From assembly GCF_014642875.1 (NCBI RefSeq), contig NZ_BMJC01000003.1, positions 372,001 through 436,000 on the forward strand: a stretch of 64,000 nt of DNA, given 5' to 3'. Source of the stretch: Puia dinghuensis. GTDB taxonomy: Bacteria; Bacteroidota; Bacteroidia; Chitinophagales; Chitinophagaceae. Under the pieces are notes generated by a model. The model was not told the origin of the DNA, ran no database searches, and saw nothing but the letters and a program-made list of their open reading frames with translations. The translations under genes and the position numbers were made by a program. This document shows, in pieces, positions 52,030 to 61,600 of the stretch; position 1 is the stretch's first letter, and every line of letters starts with the position of its first letter.

Positions 52030-54396
52030 ATGAACTTTCTTAAAATAACCTTCCGCAATCTCTGGAAGAACAGAAGCTATAGCTTCCTGAATATATTCGG
52101 CCTCGCAATAGGTGTAGCCTGTGCGGGGCTGATCTTTTTATGGGTGGAGGATGAACTCAGCTATGACCAGTCCTTGCCCAACAAAGACCGGCTGTACTAT
52201 GTAATGACGAACCAGACCTATGAGGGGAAGGTGCGGAGTTTCAGGGCTACGCCCGTTAAGCTCGCGCCTGCCATCAGCCAGGAAGTGCCCGGCATTGCCG
52301 CCGCCTGTCGCGTGCAGGACAGACGGATACTGTTCAGTTTCGATGATAAGGCACTGTATGAATATGGCGCTTACGCCGACTCGTCCATCTTCAGGCTTTT
52401 CAATACTTCCTTTGTCGCCGGAAATGCACGGGATGCCTTCCGGCAGCTGACCAATATCGTTATCACCGAAAGGATGTCCAGGCAGCTCTTCGGACAGGAA
52501 AAGGCGATAGGAAAGGTGGTCAAAGTGGACAATAAGGAGGTATACACGGTGTCAGCCGTGATACGCGACTTCCCGGAGAATTCCACCGTGCACCTGGATT
52601 GGATGATCCCTTACGCCGTCTGGTACAACCAGTCCCTGAGCCAGGGCAGCGGCATCGACAACTGGGGATCCAATTCTACGAATACCTATGTAGAGCTGTC
52701 GCCGGGGACCAGCGCCGCGAGCGTCAACCGGCGGCTGTATGATTTCATCCAAAACAAGTCGAAGGGCGCCATTGCGAAGCCTTTCCTGTTCAGCGCCAAA
52801 GACTGGCATCTGCGTGATCATTTCGAAGACGGGAAGCAGACCGGCGGGCGCATCGAGTTTGTGCGGCTCTTTGTGATCATCGCCTGGATCATCTTATTCA
52901 TAGCCTGTATCAACTTTATGAACCTGGCGACGGCGCGGAGCGACAAGCGGTCGAAGGAAGTAGGCGTGCGGAAGGTGCTGGGTGCTGAAAGGAAAGGGTT
53001 GATCGGTCAGTTCATCGGTGAGGCGCTGGTGTTGTCGGCGCTATCAATGGTAGCAGGCGTGTTGCTGATCGCCCTGGTGATGCCGGCTTTCGATCTGCTG
53101 GTGGGCAAGTCTTTGCACATCGGACTGACAGATCCTTTGCATCTTGGCGTGCTGTCAGGGATCACCCTGCTGTGCGGGCTGGTGGCCGGCAGCTATCCGG
53201 CGTTATATCTGTCTTCCTTCAACCCGATCTTTGCGTTCAAGGGGATCAGGATGCGGGGTACGGCAGCGGCGCTGGTGCGGAAGGGGCTGGTGGTGATGCA
53301 ATTCACTGTCTCTATCGTGCTGATCATCTCTACCGTTGTCATTTACCGGCAGATAGAGCATATCCGAAGCCGTGATCTGGGTTATGACCGGAACAACCTG
53401 ATGAGCATCAATGTGCGTGGCAAGATGGCCGATCATTTCTACCAGATACGCCAGGACCTGCTGGGTACCGGAGTCGTAGAGAATGCCGCCCTCAACAGCT
53501 TCAATACCCTCTGGGGCGGGAATAACGGGTCGGGCGTCAAATGGGAAGGGAAGCCTGCCAATGAAGATATCCTCATCTCCTACCGGGGCATCACGCCGGG
53601 TTTCCTGGCCACGTCGGGGATGCAGCTGGCGGCAGGAAGGGATTTCCGGCAGGACCTGCCGGAAGCTGACAGTATGCATGTCCTGGTGACGGAGAACCTG
53701 GCGAAAATGATGGGCAAGGGCAGCGCCGTCGGCAAGCGCATCTGGTTCGATGATGCAGCGCATCCGATGACGGTGGTGGGCGTAGTGAAGGATTTCGTAT
53801 TCGACGATATGTATGGTCAGCCAGAGCCGGTTTTGTTCTTTTCTTCGACGCAGGACGCCATGTTCCTGTATACGCGGCTCAAACCAGGGGCGCAGCCGGA
53901 GACGGCGCTGGCGAAGATCGAGGGAGTGATAAAGAAGGATAATCCGGGTTATCCTTTCGAATATAGTTTTGTCAATGACGACTTCAATGCCCTGTTCCGC
54001 AGTGAGATGCTGATCGGGCAGCTGTCGAGGTTGTTTGCGGCGCTGGCTGTCCTCATCTCCTGCCTGGGGCTGTTTGGCCTTTCGGCGTATATGGCCGAGC
54101 GGCGGGTGAAGGAGATCGGTATCCGGAAGGTGTTGGGGGCCGGGGTTCCGGGGCTGGCGGCGCTGTTATCGCGTGAATTCCTGCAATTGGTGCTGTTGGC
54201 GACAGTGATCGCCTTTCCCCTGGCCTGGATGGCAATGAGCCGATGGCTGGACCAATACCACTACCGCATCGGTATCGAGTGGTGGGTATTCGGGTTGGCG
54301 GGCCTGACGGCGCTGGGGATCGCGCTGGCGACGGTGAGTTTTCAGGCGGTGCGGGCAGCATTGGCGAATCCGGCACTTAGTTTGAGGTCAGAATAG
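52030..54396 (+). CDS. MacB/FtsX-family ABC transporter permease
   Basis: A 788-residue permease with the double FtsX architecture of Bacteroidota: an N-terminal helix after MNFLKITFRNLWKNRSYSFLNIFGLAIGVA, a large periplasmic MacB_PCD domain, a first three-helix block near 280-400 (MNLATARSDKRSKEVGVRKVLGAERKGLIGQF), a second periplasmic domain and a closing FtsX block (YMAERRVKEIGIRKVLGAG). It works with a separate ATPase not encoded here, usually for lipoprotein, lipid or peptide export. The methyltransferase gene starts 2 bp after its stop. Confidence 0.92.
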   Translation: MNFLKITFRNLWKNRSYSFLNIFGLAIGVACAGLIFLWVEDELSYDQSLPNKDRLYYVMTNQTYEGKVRSFRATPVKLAPAISQEVPGIAAACRVQDRRILFSFDDKALYEYGAYADSSIFRLFNTSFVAGNARDAFRQLTNIVITERMSRQLFGQEKAIGKVVKVDNKEVYTVSAVIRDFPENSTVHLDWMIPYAVWYNQSLSQGSGIDNWGSNSTNTYVELSPGTSAASVNRRLYDFIQNKSKGAIAKPFLFSAKDWHLRDHFEDGKQTGGRIEFVRLFVIIAWIILFIACINFMNLATARSDKRSKEVGVRKVLGAERKGLIGQFIGEALVLSALSMVAGVLLIALVMPAFDLLVGKSLHIGLTDPLHLGVLSGITLLCGLVAGSYPALYLSSFNPIFAFKGIRMRGTAAALVRKGLVVMQFTVSIVLIISTVVIYRQIEHIRSRDLGYDRNNLMSINVRGKMADHFYQIRQDLLGTGVVENAALNSFNTLWGGNNGSGVKWEGKPANEDILISYRGITPGFLATSGMQLAAGRDFRQDLPEADSMHVLVTENLAKMMGKGSAVGKRIWFDDAAHPMTVVGVVKDFVFDDMYGQPEPVLFFSSTQDAMFLYTRLKPGAQPETALAKIEGVIKKDNPGYPFEYSFVNDDFNALFRSEMLIGQLSRLFAALAVLISCLGLFGLSAYMAERRVKEIGIRKVLGAGVPGLAALLSREFLQLVLLATVIAFPLAWMAMSRWLDQYHYRIGIEWWVFGLAGLTALGIALATVSFQAVRAALANPALSLRSE

Positions 54397-54398
54397 CC

Positions 54399-55142
54399 AT
54401 GACTAACAATACCACCCGCTTCAGCGACCGGGTCGAAGATTATGTAAAATACCGGCCGCATTATCCCCAGGCGGTGCTCACCTTTTTACAGGATACCTAT
54501 GGATTTGATCCAACATGGGTTGTCGCCGACATCGGGTCGGGGACAGGCATCTCCACGGAATTGTTCCTGCGAAACTTCAACGAGGTCTATGCCGTAGAGC
54601 CTAACCAGGAGATGCGTGCAAAAGCGGAAGAGCTGCTGGACGGCTATCCGGGCTTCATAAGCATCGATGGGACAGCAGAGGCCACCGGTCTGCCGGATGC
54701 CTGTGCCAATCTCATCGTAGCGGGACAGGCTTTTCACTGGTTTGACCCGGTGGCCAGCCGCGTCGAGTTCGACCGCATCGCCCGACCGGGAGCGGTAGTG
54801 GCGCTGGTATGGAACGAGCGCCTCACAGAAACCTCCTTCGAAAAGGAATATGAAGCACTGATCCAACAGTATGCAGGGGAGTACAAGACCGTCAATCACC
54901 GCAACATCACGGACGAACAGTTAGCCGGTTTCTTTTCACCAGCGGCGATGACACTTGCCCGCTTTGACAACCAACAGTTGTTCGACCTGGAAGGATTGAA
55001 GGGAAGGCTGCTATCATCGTCTTATGTGCCGAAGGGGAATGTTGCCATGATGGCGGCGCTGGAACAGCTGTTTGCGCGGCATGCGGTGGAGGGAAGGGTA
55101 AGGGTCGGCTATGATACGAAGCTGTATTCCGGCTTACTCTGA
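54399..55142 (+). CDS. Class I SAM-dependent methyltransferase
   Basis: A 247-residue methyltransferase (Methyltransf_11-like): motif I VADIGSGTGISTELFLRNF, motif II YAVEPNQEMRAKAEE and motif IV LIVAGQAFHWFDPV. Together with ARPGAVVALVWNER it fits the small-molecule methyltransferase group, not DNA or RNA methylases (no DPPY). The substrate is unknown. It overlaps the convergent HsdR_N gene by 9 bp and probably shares a transcript with the upstream permease. Confidence 0.88.
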   Translation: MTNNTTRFSDRVEDYVKYRPHYPQAVLTFLQDTYGFDPTWVVADIGSGTGISTELFLRNFNEVYAVEPNQEMRAKAEELLDGYPGFISIDGTAEATGLPDACANLIVAGQAFHWFDPVASRVEFDRIARPGAVVALVWNERLTETSFEKEYEALIQQYAGEYKTVNHRNITDEQLAGFFSPAAMTLARFDNQQLFDLEGLKGRLLSSSYVPKGNVAMMAALEQLFARHAVEGRVRVGYDTKLYSGLL

Positions 55143-55577
55143 GTAAGCAGGAAGGGAGGGGATATCTTCGAAGTCGGCGAGGCCTTTGACGAAGGCGTGG
55201 CATTCCTCGCCGTTGGTGATGACGAGATATTTGATAGGGATGGCCATATTATAGCGCAGCACCTGCCAAAGGACGCGGCTGTCCAATTTTTCTTCCATGG
55301 CCTTGCACTCGACCAGCATCCAGGGCTGGGCTGCTTTGTCGAAGACGAGCAGATCGAAACGCTTATTGAGTTCGCCCAGGCGTATGCGGCGTTCAACAGC
55401 CATATAAGAGGGGGGGTAGTTTTTCACCTGTAAGAGATATTGGATAAAATTCTGGCGCACCCATTCTTCAGGGGTGAGGCGAACCCATTGTTTGCGAAGA
55501 TCGTCCCAGATCTCTTCCTTGGTTCGTTCGGGCTCTCGTATCTTAAAGGGGTGGGATGGATAATAGATTTTGATCAT
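55134..55577 (-). CDS. Orphan HsdR N-terminal-domain (PD-(D/E)xK) protein
   Basis: A 147-residue protein that is only the nuclease-like N-terminal domain of type I restriction HsdR. The PD-(D/E)xK core reads FDLLVFDKAAQPWMLVECKAMEEKL, then a helix and YLVITNGEECHAFV. No helicase, HsdM or HsdS lies nearby, and the neighbouring methyltransferase is not a DNA methylase. Stand-alone copies of this domain are common in Bacteroidota and have no proven role. It is probably not a working restriction system. Confidence 0.85.
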   Translation of the reverse strand: MIKIYYPSHPFKIREPERTKEEIWDDLRKQWVRLTPEEWVRQNFIQYLLQVKNYPPSYMAVERRIRLGELNKRFDLLVFDKAAQPWMLVECKAMEEKLDSRVLWQVLRYNMAIPIKYLVITNGEECHAFVKGLADFEDIPSLPAYSE

Positions 55578-55607
55578 AGCCGGAAAACTTTGTTAAATTT
55601 ACGAATC

Positions 55608-55629
55608 ACATCGACAAACCTTTCGATGT
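55608..55629. promoter_or_regulatory. 7-bp inverted repeat before the AMP nucleosidase gene
   Basis: ACATCGA (55608-55614) and TCGATGT (55623-55629) form a perfect inverted repeat around an 8-base loop, 12 bp before the ATG at 55642. It sits in the 64-bp gap between divergent genes and could act as an operator or an mRNA hairpin at the start. Confidence 0.35.
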
Positions 55630-55641
55630 TGACAAATTATA

Positions 55642-56412
55642 ATGAAGACCAAAGAAGAGATCGTCAACAACTGGCTGCCCCGGTATACCGGCGAGAAATT
55701 GGAAAATTTTGGCGAGTATATCCTATTGACCAACTTCGACAATTATGTGCATTTATTCGCCCAATGGCATAATGTGTCGGTTGTGGGTGAGGACAAGCCT
55801 ATGCAATGCGCCACAGCCGGGGACATTACCATCATCAATTTCGGGATGGGTAGCCCCGGGGCGGCAACCGTCATGGACCTGCTGACGGCGATCCATCCGA
55901 AAGCGGTTCTTTTTCTTGGGAAGTGCGGGGGATTGAAGAAACGTAACAAGCTGGGCGACCTGATCCTGCCGATAGCGGGCATCCGGGGTGAGGGTACCTC
56001 CAATGACTATTTCCCGCCAGAGGTTCCTGCCCTGCCGGCCTTCGCGTTGCAGAAGGCGATCTCGACGACCATCCGGGATTATGCGGTGGATTATTGGACG
56101 GGAACGGTCTATACGACAAACAGAAGGGTATGGGAGCATGACGACACCTTCAAGGAATACCTGACGAAGATCCGTGCACATGCGATCGATATGGAAACGG
56201 CGACCCTTTTTTCGGTAGGTTTTTACAACAAGATACCCACTGGTGCGCTGTTGCTGGTAAGCGATCAACCGATGACACCGGAGGGGGTGAAGACGGCGGA
56301 AAGCGATCAAAAGATTACGACCGAATACGTGGAAAGACATATCAAGATCGGCATCGATTCGCTTAAACAGCTGATCAATAACGGACTTACGGTAAGGCAC
56401 CTAAGATTCTGA
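55642..56412 (+). CDS. AMP nucleosidase, short form
   Basis: A 256-residue nucleoside-phosphorylase-fold protein: FGMGSPGAATVMDLL, GKCGGLKKRNKLGDLILPIAGIRGEGTSNDY, the IDMETATLFSVGF specificity Glu motif and the active-site Asp in LLVSDQPM. It resembles the catalytic domain of AMP nucleosidase (Amn) and lacks the N-terminal regulatory domain of the Escherichia coli enzyme (484 residues). It should cleave AMP to adenine and ribose-5-phosphate. A related nucleoside phosphorylase is an alternative. Confidence 0.87.
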   Translation: MKTKEEIVNNWLPRYTGEKLENFGEYILLTNFDNYVHLFAQWHNVSVVGEDKPMQCATAGDITIINFGMGSPGAATVMDLLTAIHPKAVLFLGKCGGLKKRNKLGDLILPIAGIRGEGTSNDYFPPEVPALPAFALQKAISTTIRDYAVDYWTGTVYTTNRRVWEHDDTFKEYLTKIRAHAIDMETATLFSVGFYNKIPTGALLLVSDQPMTPEGVKTAESDQKITTEYVERHIKIGIDSLKQLINNGLTVRHLRF

Positions 56413-56467
56413 GCGCGCAGGGTGCAACGGTTGTCAGTAACCCGTTGTCAAGCCGGAAAAAACCTCC

Positions 56468-56872
56468 ATGAAACGAAATGTCTTTATTCCTATCCTGCTT
56501 CTATTGCTCGCGGGTACAGGGTTTTACTGCCAGCCCGGCAAGATCGAATCACCTACCCTCACCGGTAAGCTGGTGATCGACGGCCCCTGTTCGAATTACG
56601 TGATACAAGTACTCAGCGGGAATATAGATTCTTCGAAGATCGTTGCTTCGTGGAAAGACTCCACCTTTGGTCATGATACGACGTATACCAATGTGTTCAC
56701 CGTATCCGATTTCTGCACCTTTGGCAATAACCACCTTTCCCAAGGCGATGTTTTCACCTTCCGGATAACGGACAGCGTCCCGGTTCAAACCTGTATGCAG
56801 TGTTTGATCTATGTTCCCACGCCGCAGAAACGCAATGCGGTGATCGATGTCCAGAAGATACAGTCGAAATAG
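56468..56872 (+). CDS. Small exported protein of unknown function
   Basis: A 134-residue protein with a hydrophobic N-terminus (MKRNVFIPILLLLLAGTGFYCQ). A Cys follows FY, so it is only a poor lipobox. The mature part is beta-strand-like with four further Cys (GPCSNY, DFCTFG, VQTCMQCLIY) and ends in PQKRNAVIDVQKI. I do not recognise the family. It begins 55 bp after the nucleosidase and overlaps nothing; two GTTGTCA direct repeats lie upstream. Confidence 0.7.
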   Translation: MKRNVFIPILLLLLAGTGFYCQPGKIESPTLTGKLVIDGPCSNYVIQVLSGNIDSSKIVASWKDSTFGHDTTYTNVFTVSDFCTFGNNHLSQGDVFTFRITDSVPVQTCMQCLIYVPTPQKRNAVIDVQKIQSK

Positions 56873-56885
56873 CGTATCTTGCCGG

Positions 56886-58562
56886 ATGCCTCCGCTGTTA
56901 AGCATCTCCAACCTCAGCATTTCCTTTTCTACTGAAGACGGCCTTGTGCTCGACCATGTCAGTCTCGATGTGGGCCGGGGGGAGATTGTTGCGCTTGTTG
57001 GGGAATCGGGCTCGGGGAAGTCGATCACTTCTTTGTCCATCCTTCGGCTGCTGCCCTCTCCCCCGGCCCGATACCTGTCGGGGGAGATCCTTTTCACGGG
57101 GCGTGACGGGCAGACGATCGATCTGTTACGACAGGAAGGTGAGGCACTGCGACACATCCGGGGAGCGGCAATAGCCATGATCTTTCAGGAGCCGATGACT
57201 TCCCTCAATCCGGTGTTTACCTGTGGCGACCAGGTGGCCGAAGCCATCCTGGCCCATCGGAAGGTATCGGCAGGGGAGGCGCGGGAGCAGGCTATCGCGC
57301 TTTTCGGGCGGGTGCGGCTGCCTGACCCGGAAGGGATGTACAACAGGTGGCCACATCAGCTCAGCGGCGGACAGAAACAGCGGGTGATGATCGCGATGGC
57401 GATGAGCAGCCGGCCTTCGTTGCTTATCTGTGACGAGCCGACGACGGCGCTGGATGTTACGGTGCAAAAGACCATCCTGGAATTGATCCGGCAATTGCAG
57501 GAGACGGAAGATATGGGCGTCATCTTTATCACCCATGACCTGGGTGTCGTGGCCGAGATAGCCGACCGGGCAGTGGTATTGTATAAAGGGAAGGTGGTGG
57601 AGCAGGGGCCGGTGCGGGAGTTGTTTCATCATCCCCGGCACCCCTATACGCAGGGGTTGCTGAATTGCCGGCCTGCCCTGCATGTGAAGGGGGAGCGGTT
57701 GCCCGTGGTGAGCGATTATTTAAACGGCTCCATCCCCCCGTCTGCGCCGGCAGCCCCTAACCTGGTAAGCACGGAAGCGTTGGTAAAAGTGGAAAACCTG
57801 CAGGTATGGTATCCGGCGAAAAAAAGCTTTTTAGGAAAGGGGCGGAGCTATACAAAGGCGGTGGACGGTGTAAGCTTCGATGTATATAAGGGCGAGACGC
57901 TGGGCCTTGTGGGCGAGTCGGGTTGCGGCAAGACGACCCTGGGAAGAGCGCTGCTGCGGCTGGTGGAGCCGACGGGCGGGCGTGTCTTCTTCGATGGCGC
58001 GGATCTTGGCGGCCTTGACGCGGCTGCAATGAAACAGTTGAGAAGCCGGATGCAGCTTATTTTCCAGGACCCTTATTCCTCGCTGAACCCGCGGCTGACC
58101 ATCGGGGCGGCCATCGCCGAAGCGATGCAGGTGCATGGGCTTGGCACGACGGAGAAAGAGCGGCGGCGGCTAGTGGTGCAGCTGTTGGAGAAAGTGAGTC
58201 TCACCGCGGAATATGCCGGTCGCTGGCCGCATGAATTATCCGGCGGACAACGGCAACGGGTGGTGATTGCGCGCGCGCTGGCGCTGCGGCCCGATTTCAT
58301 CGTCGCCGACGAATCGGTGTCGGCGCTGGATGTAAGCGTACAGGCGCAGGTGCTCAACTTGCTGAACGATCTTAAGAATGAGTTTGGGTTCACCGTCGTC
58401 TTTATCTCGCACGATCTCTCGGTGATCAGATACATCAGCGATCGCATCCTGGTCATGAACAAGGGAAGGATTGAAGAAGCGGGGGATGCGGAGACGCTTT
58501 ACAACCATCCTCGTAGTGAGTATACAAAGAAATTGATAGCGGCTATCCCGCGGTTACGCTGA
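56886..58562 (+). CDS. Peptide-type ABC transporter with two fused ATPase domains
   Basis: A 558-residue protein with two complete nucleotide-binding domains (DppD/OppD-like then DppF/OppF-like), as in YejF/GsiA. Domain 1 has GESGSGKSITSLSIL, LSGGQKQRVMIAMAM and LLICDEPTTALDV. Domain 2 (from about residue 300) has GESGCGKTTLGRALL, LSGGQRQRVVIARAL and FIVADESVSALDV. It powers import of peptides or similar solutes through membrane subunits not encoded here. The ATG at 56886 fits the domain start; an earlier in-frame codon at 56847 lies inside the previous gene. Confidence 0.94.
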   Translation: MPPLLSISNLSISFSTEDGLVLDHVSLDVGRGEIVALVGESGSGKSITSLSILRLLPSPPARYLSGEILFTGRDGQTIDLLRQEGEALRHIRGAAIAMIFQEPMTSLNPVFTCGDQVAEAILAHRKVSAGEAREQAIALFGRVRLPDPEGMYNRWPHQLSGGQKQRVMIAMAMSSRPSLLICDEPTTALDVTVQKTILELIRQLQETEDMGVIFITHDLGVVAEIADRAVVLYKGKVVEQGPVRELFHHPRHPYTQGLLNCRPALHVKGERLPVVSDYLNGSIPPSAPAAPNLVSTEALVKVENLQVWYPAKKSFLGKGRSYTKAVDGVSFDVYKGETLGLVGESGCGKTTLGRALLRLVEPTGGRVFFDGADLGGLDAAAMKQLRSRMQLIFQDPYSSLNPRLTIGAAIAEAMQVHGLGTTEKERRRLVVQLLEKVSLTAEYAGRWPHELSGGQRQRVVIARALALRPDFIVADESVSALDVSVQAQVLNLLNDLKNEFGFTVVFISHDLSVIRYISDRILVMNKGRIEEAGDAETLYNHPRSEYTKKLIAAIPRLR

Positions 58563-58609
58563 TTCGTGCGCTGCGGCAGCTGCGGCGGTGGCTCCTGTGG
58601 GCGGCGGCC

Positions 58610-61600
58610 TTAATCTTCATCCGGCTGGGTATTGCGGTATTCGCCGTCCTGGAAGAAGACCGTCGCGCTTTTACGCCGGGACAGGAGTAGTTTGCGCCAC
58701 TGCTCTTCGAACTGTTGCAGCGGCGGGACGCTGGCACGGAGCTTTTTGCCGGTGAGCACGACCAGGCTGTTGTCGGTGCTGATGTCCAGGTGATCTTTTG
58801 GCTGGATGCCGCTTAGACCCAGTTGCCAGTCGTCCTCTTTACTGACCTTATATTTGAAGAAATAAACCAGGCCTCTTTTGTTTTTGAATTGCGCGGGCTG
58901 CTTGTCCACCATATGGATATCGGCGAATTCCGTATTACCATGGCCGGAGACCAGCAGGCTGCGGGCCATGTCTTCCTGGGTGCGGTAACGTTGGGGGAAG
59001 CGGTTGCCGCTGCCGATGGCGTTGAGGCCTTCAAAGAGTGGAGAGCGTGTCGCATCGCCGGCCGCCAGCGCAAGGAGGATGGAATCCGCGACGGGATGCT
59101 GATGACGCAAGAGCAGCAGGGATGTAGTCAGGCGCAGCTGAGGGTCGCGGCTTTGCAGCAATTTGTCGAAGAAATGCGCGATCGTCGGGTTGCGATCGTA
59201 GAAAGGCATCAGCAGGATGGCATACTCATCGAGTTCGTTACCGCCGGACTCGTCGCTGTCGGCGTCCGTGTTGTCATCGCCTTCCTCTTCTTTTTTCTGT
59301 AATCGCTTTTCGTCTTTTCCCTCCTGTTTTTTCCACTGGATCTTGGCGTCGAAATAGATCTGGCTGAACCAGGGTTCGTAGTCGGCGGCGTGCAGGTAGT
59401 TGCTGTCGACGAGGTTGGAAAGTAAGGATTGGATGTTGGGTTTATAGTCATCCACCGAGGCCAGCTGGAGCAGACCGGGGAAGAGGGTGCGGGCCAGGGC
59501 CAGGGAGTCGCCGATGTCGTGGAAGAGGTAAGTATATTCTGAAGAATTGTCGAACACCGGCGGGTCCTGGATCATCAGCTGCTTTAGCAGTTGGTAAGCC
59601 GGCGCTGTCTTGTGATGGGCCAGGGCCTTCAGGACGGCATTCTGCAGCAAGCTTGTGTCGCCTGCTCTTTCATAAATATGTTTCAATCCTGCAACGACTC
59701 CGGGGATAGCGACAGAATCGTTTATATAGCCCAATTCATTTATCAGCTTCGTTTTTGTCTCAAAATAGTCCTTCCCGTTGTAAGGAAGGTTTTCGATGGC
59801 GTCCAACAGCCGGGGGACGCCTGCGCGGCCATAGTATACATTAGGGATCGCCTCTTTCGCGCGTTTGGCAACGAGGGAGTCGGTACTATAGAAATCGCGG
59901 AAGAAGGCGTCCAGCTTGCTGTCGAACACGGAAGCACCGGATGGCTGATCGAGGGGCCGGAAAGTGGCGTAGAAGCGGCTGAGGAAGTCGCTGCTCACCT
60001 GCAGCGAGTCGGTGAGGGATACGATGCGGAAGAGGTGATTGCCTTTCAGGAAGATCCACATGTCGATGCGGCGGGTGGTATTGGTGTCGGTGAGCGTATA
60101 ACGGTAGCCGGACTCATCGCCGTTGCGGTAGGGTTGTTTCTTGCTAAAAACGAGGTCGCGGCGGAGTTTTTTCTCGTTGGTCTCATCCTGCCAGAAGGCG
60201 CTGGTGTCCTTGGGGTAGTAATATTTGGGGAAGGATTCTACCGATACGTATACGGCTTCCCCGGTGGAGTCATCCTGGAAGAGGGCGGTCTTCGGGTGTG
60301 GCCAGTAGTTGTTATAGTCGGGAAGAGAGTTGAGGAATTCTTCGCTGGTAGCCCTTTCGAGGATGCCGCGCATCCCGGCGTCGACATCCGGAACCATAGG
60401 CGTAGTCACGCTGATGCGGATGAAGGTGTCCACATAACTGCGGAAGGAAGTATACCGGTAGGGCGTAAAGATCAGGGAACCGAAGAAGTTGCTGAACGAC
60501 TTTTCCCTGCCACGGCTGTGGGCGCATAGCAGGTAGTAGTCGGCGCCGTGGAGGATGAACCGGGCCCGGAGGAAGGAGCCGTCCTTTTCCTGGTAGGTGG
60601 CGTCGAGGCAGGCGTGGCCGACAAAGACGCCGGGCTTGCGGGACAGCAGCTTATCGATAAATTCCGAGTTGCGGAAGCTTTCTTCCATCAGCGAGAGGTC
60701 GGCGGTATCTTCTTCCATGAATCGATAGTTCTGCACCGCCTTCTTCCAGACGAGGAAAGCGTCGCCGGTAGTGGTGTCGGTAGCTTCGTATTCCCAGCGG
60801 GTGATGCCGTCGCCGTTGGAGGTATTCTTATGCTGGGTGGGGGTATGCGGGAAGGCGATGCTGAAGCCGCCGCGGTCGGGGGTGAATGTCGCCCAGGCAG
60901 CGGATGTAGTGTTGCGAAGGCGTATGGAATTGAAGAACTGGTCGGCTTCGGATCCGTCGACATAGTTGTTGGTGCCGCTCATCTTGAAGACGTATACTTC
61001 GGACGTTGTGACCAGGATATTATAGCGCTGGATGTCGCCACGACGGGTGCGGGCGGTTATATCGAATCCTTTGCAGCCGTTGCGGTTGATTGCGGTCTTC
61101 TTCAATATCTTCCCGGGTATATTTTCATACAGCAGACTGTCTACCTTCTTCAGCACGATCTCCTCCTTTTGGCCCAGGAAGCTGCTATGGGTTTTTACGC
61201 GGGCGATCATATAATAGGCGCCGTTGCCCATATCGGCATATTGCCAGGAATCGGGGGTACGGCTGTCGGTGCGCCGGTAGAGCTTGCCCGGCAACTGGAC
61301 GGAGAAGTCGCCGTCTTCAGACGTGAAAGGCGAGAAGGTGACGGGGACCTTTATGCGGTCGATATCGTCGCGGCGAGTGGCGTCCCTGTCAGGCATGATG
61401 ACCGGACGAAGGACATAGCCCTTTTTGCGAAGTAATTCTATTACCCCACGTTTTCCGGGGAGGTGGGCGGCCCCTACCCCTACGAAGAGCGAGTGCCGTT
61501 GGACGATGCTGTCGATGGAGGCGGCCTGGATCTCATTGCGGCGATAGAGGAATTTCTCCATATAGGATTCGGAGGGCTCTATGAGCCTTTCGAGGGAGTC

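Noticed and set aside
54399-55577. Methyltransferase plus HsdR-like nuclease as a restriction-modification pair
   Set aside because: The methyltransferase has small-molecule motifs and no DNA-methylase DPPY signature; the nuclease is only an orphan N-terminal domain, and the genes are convergent.
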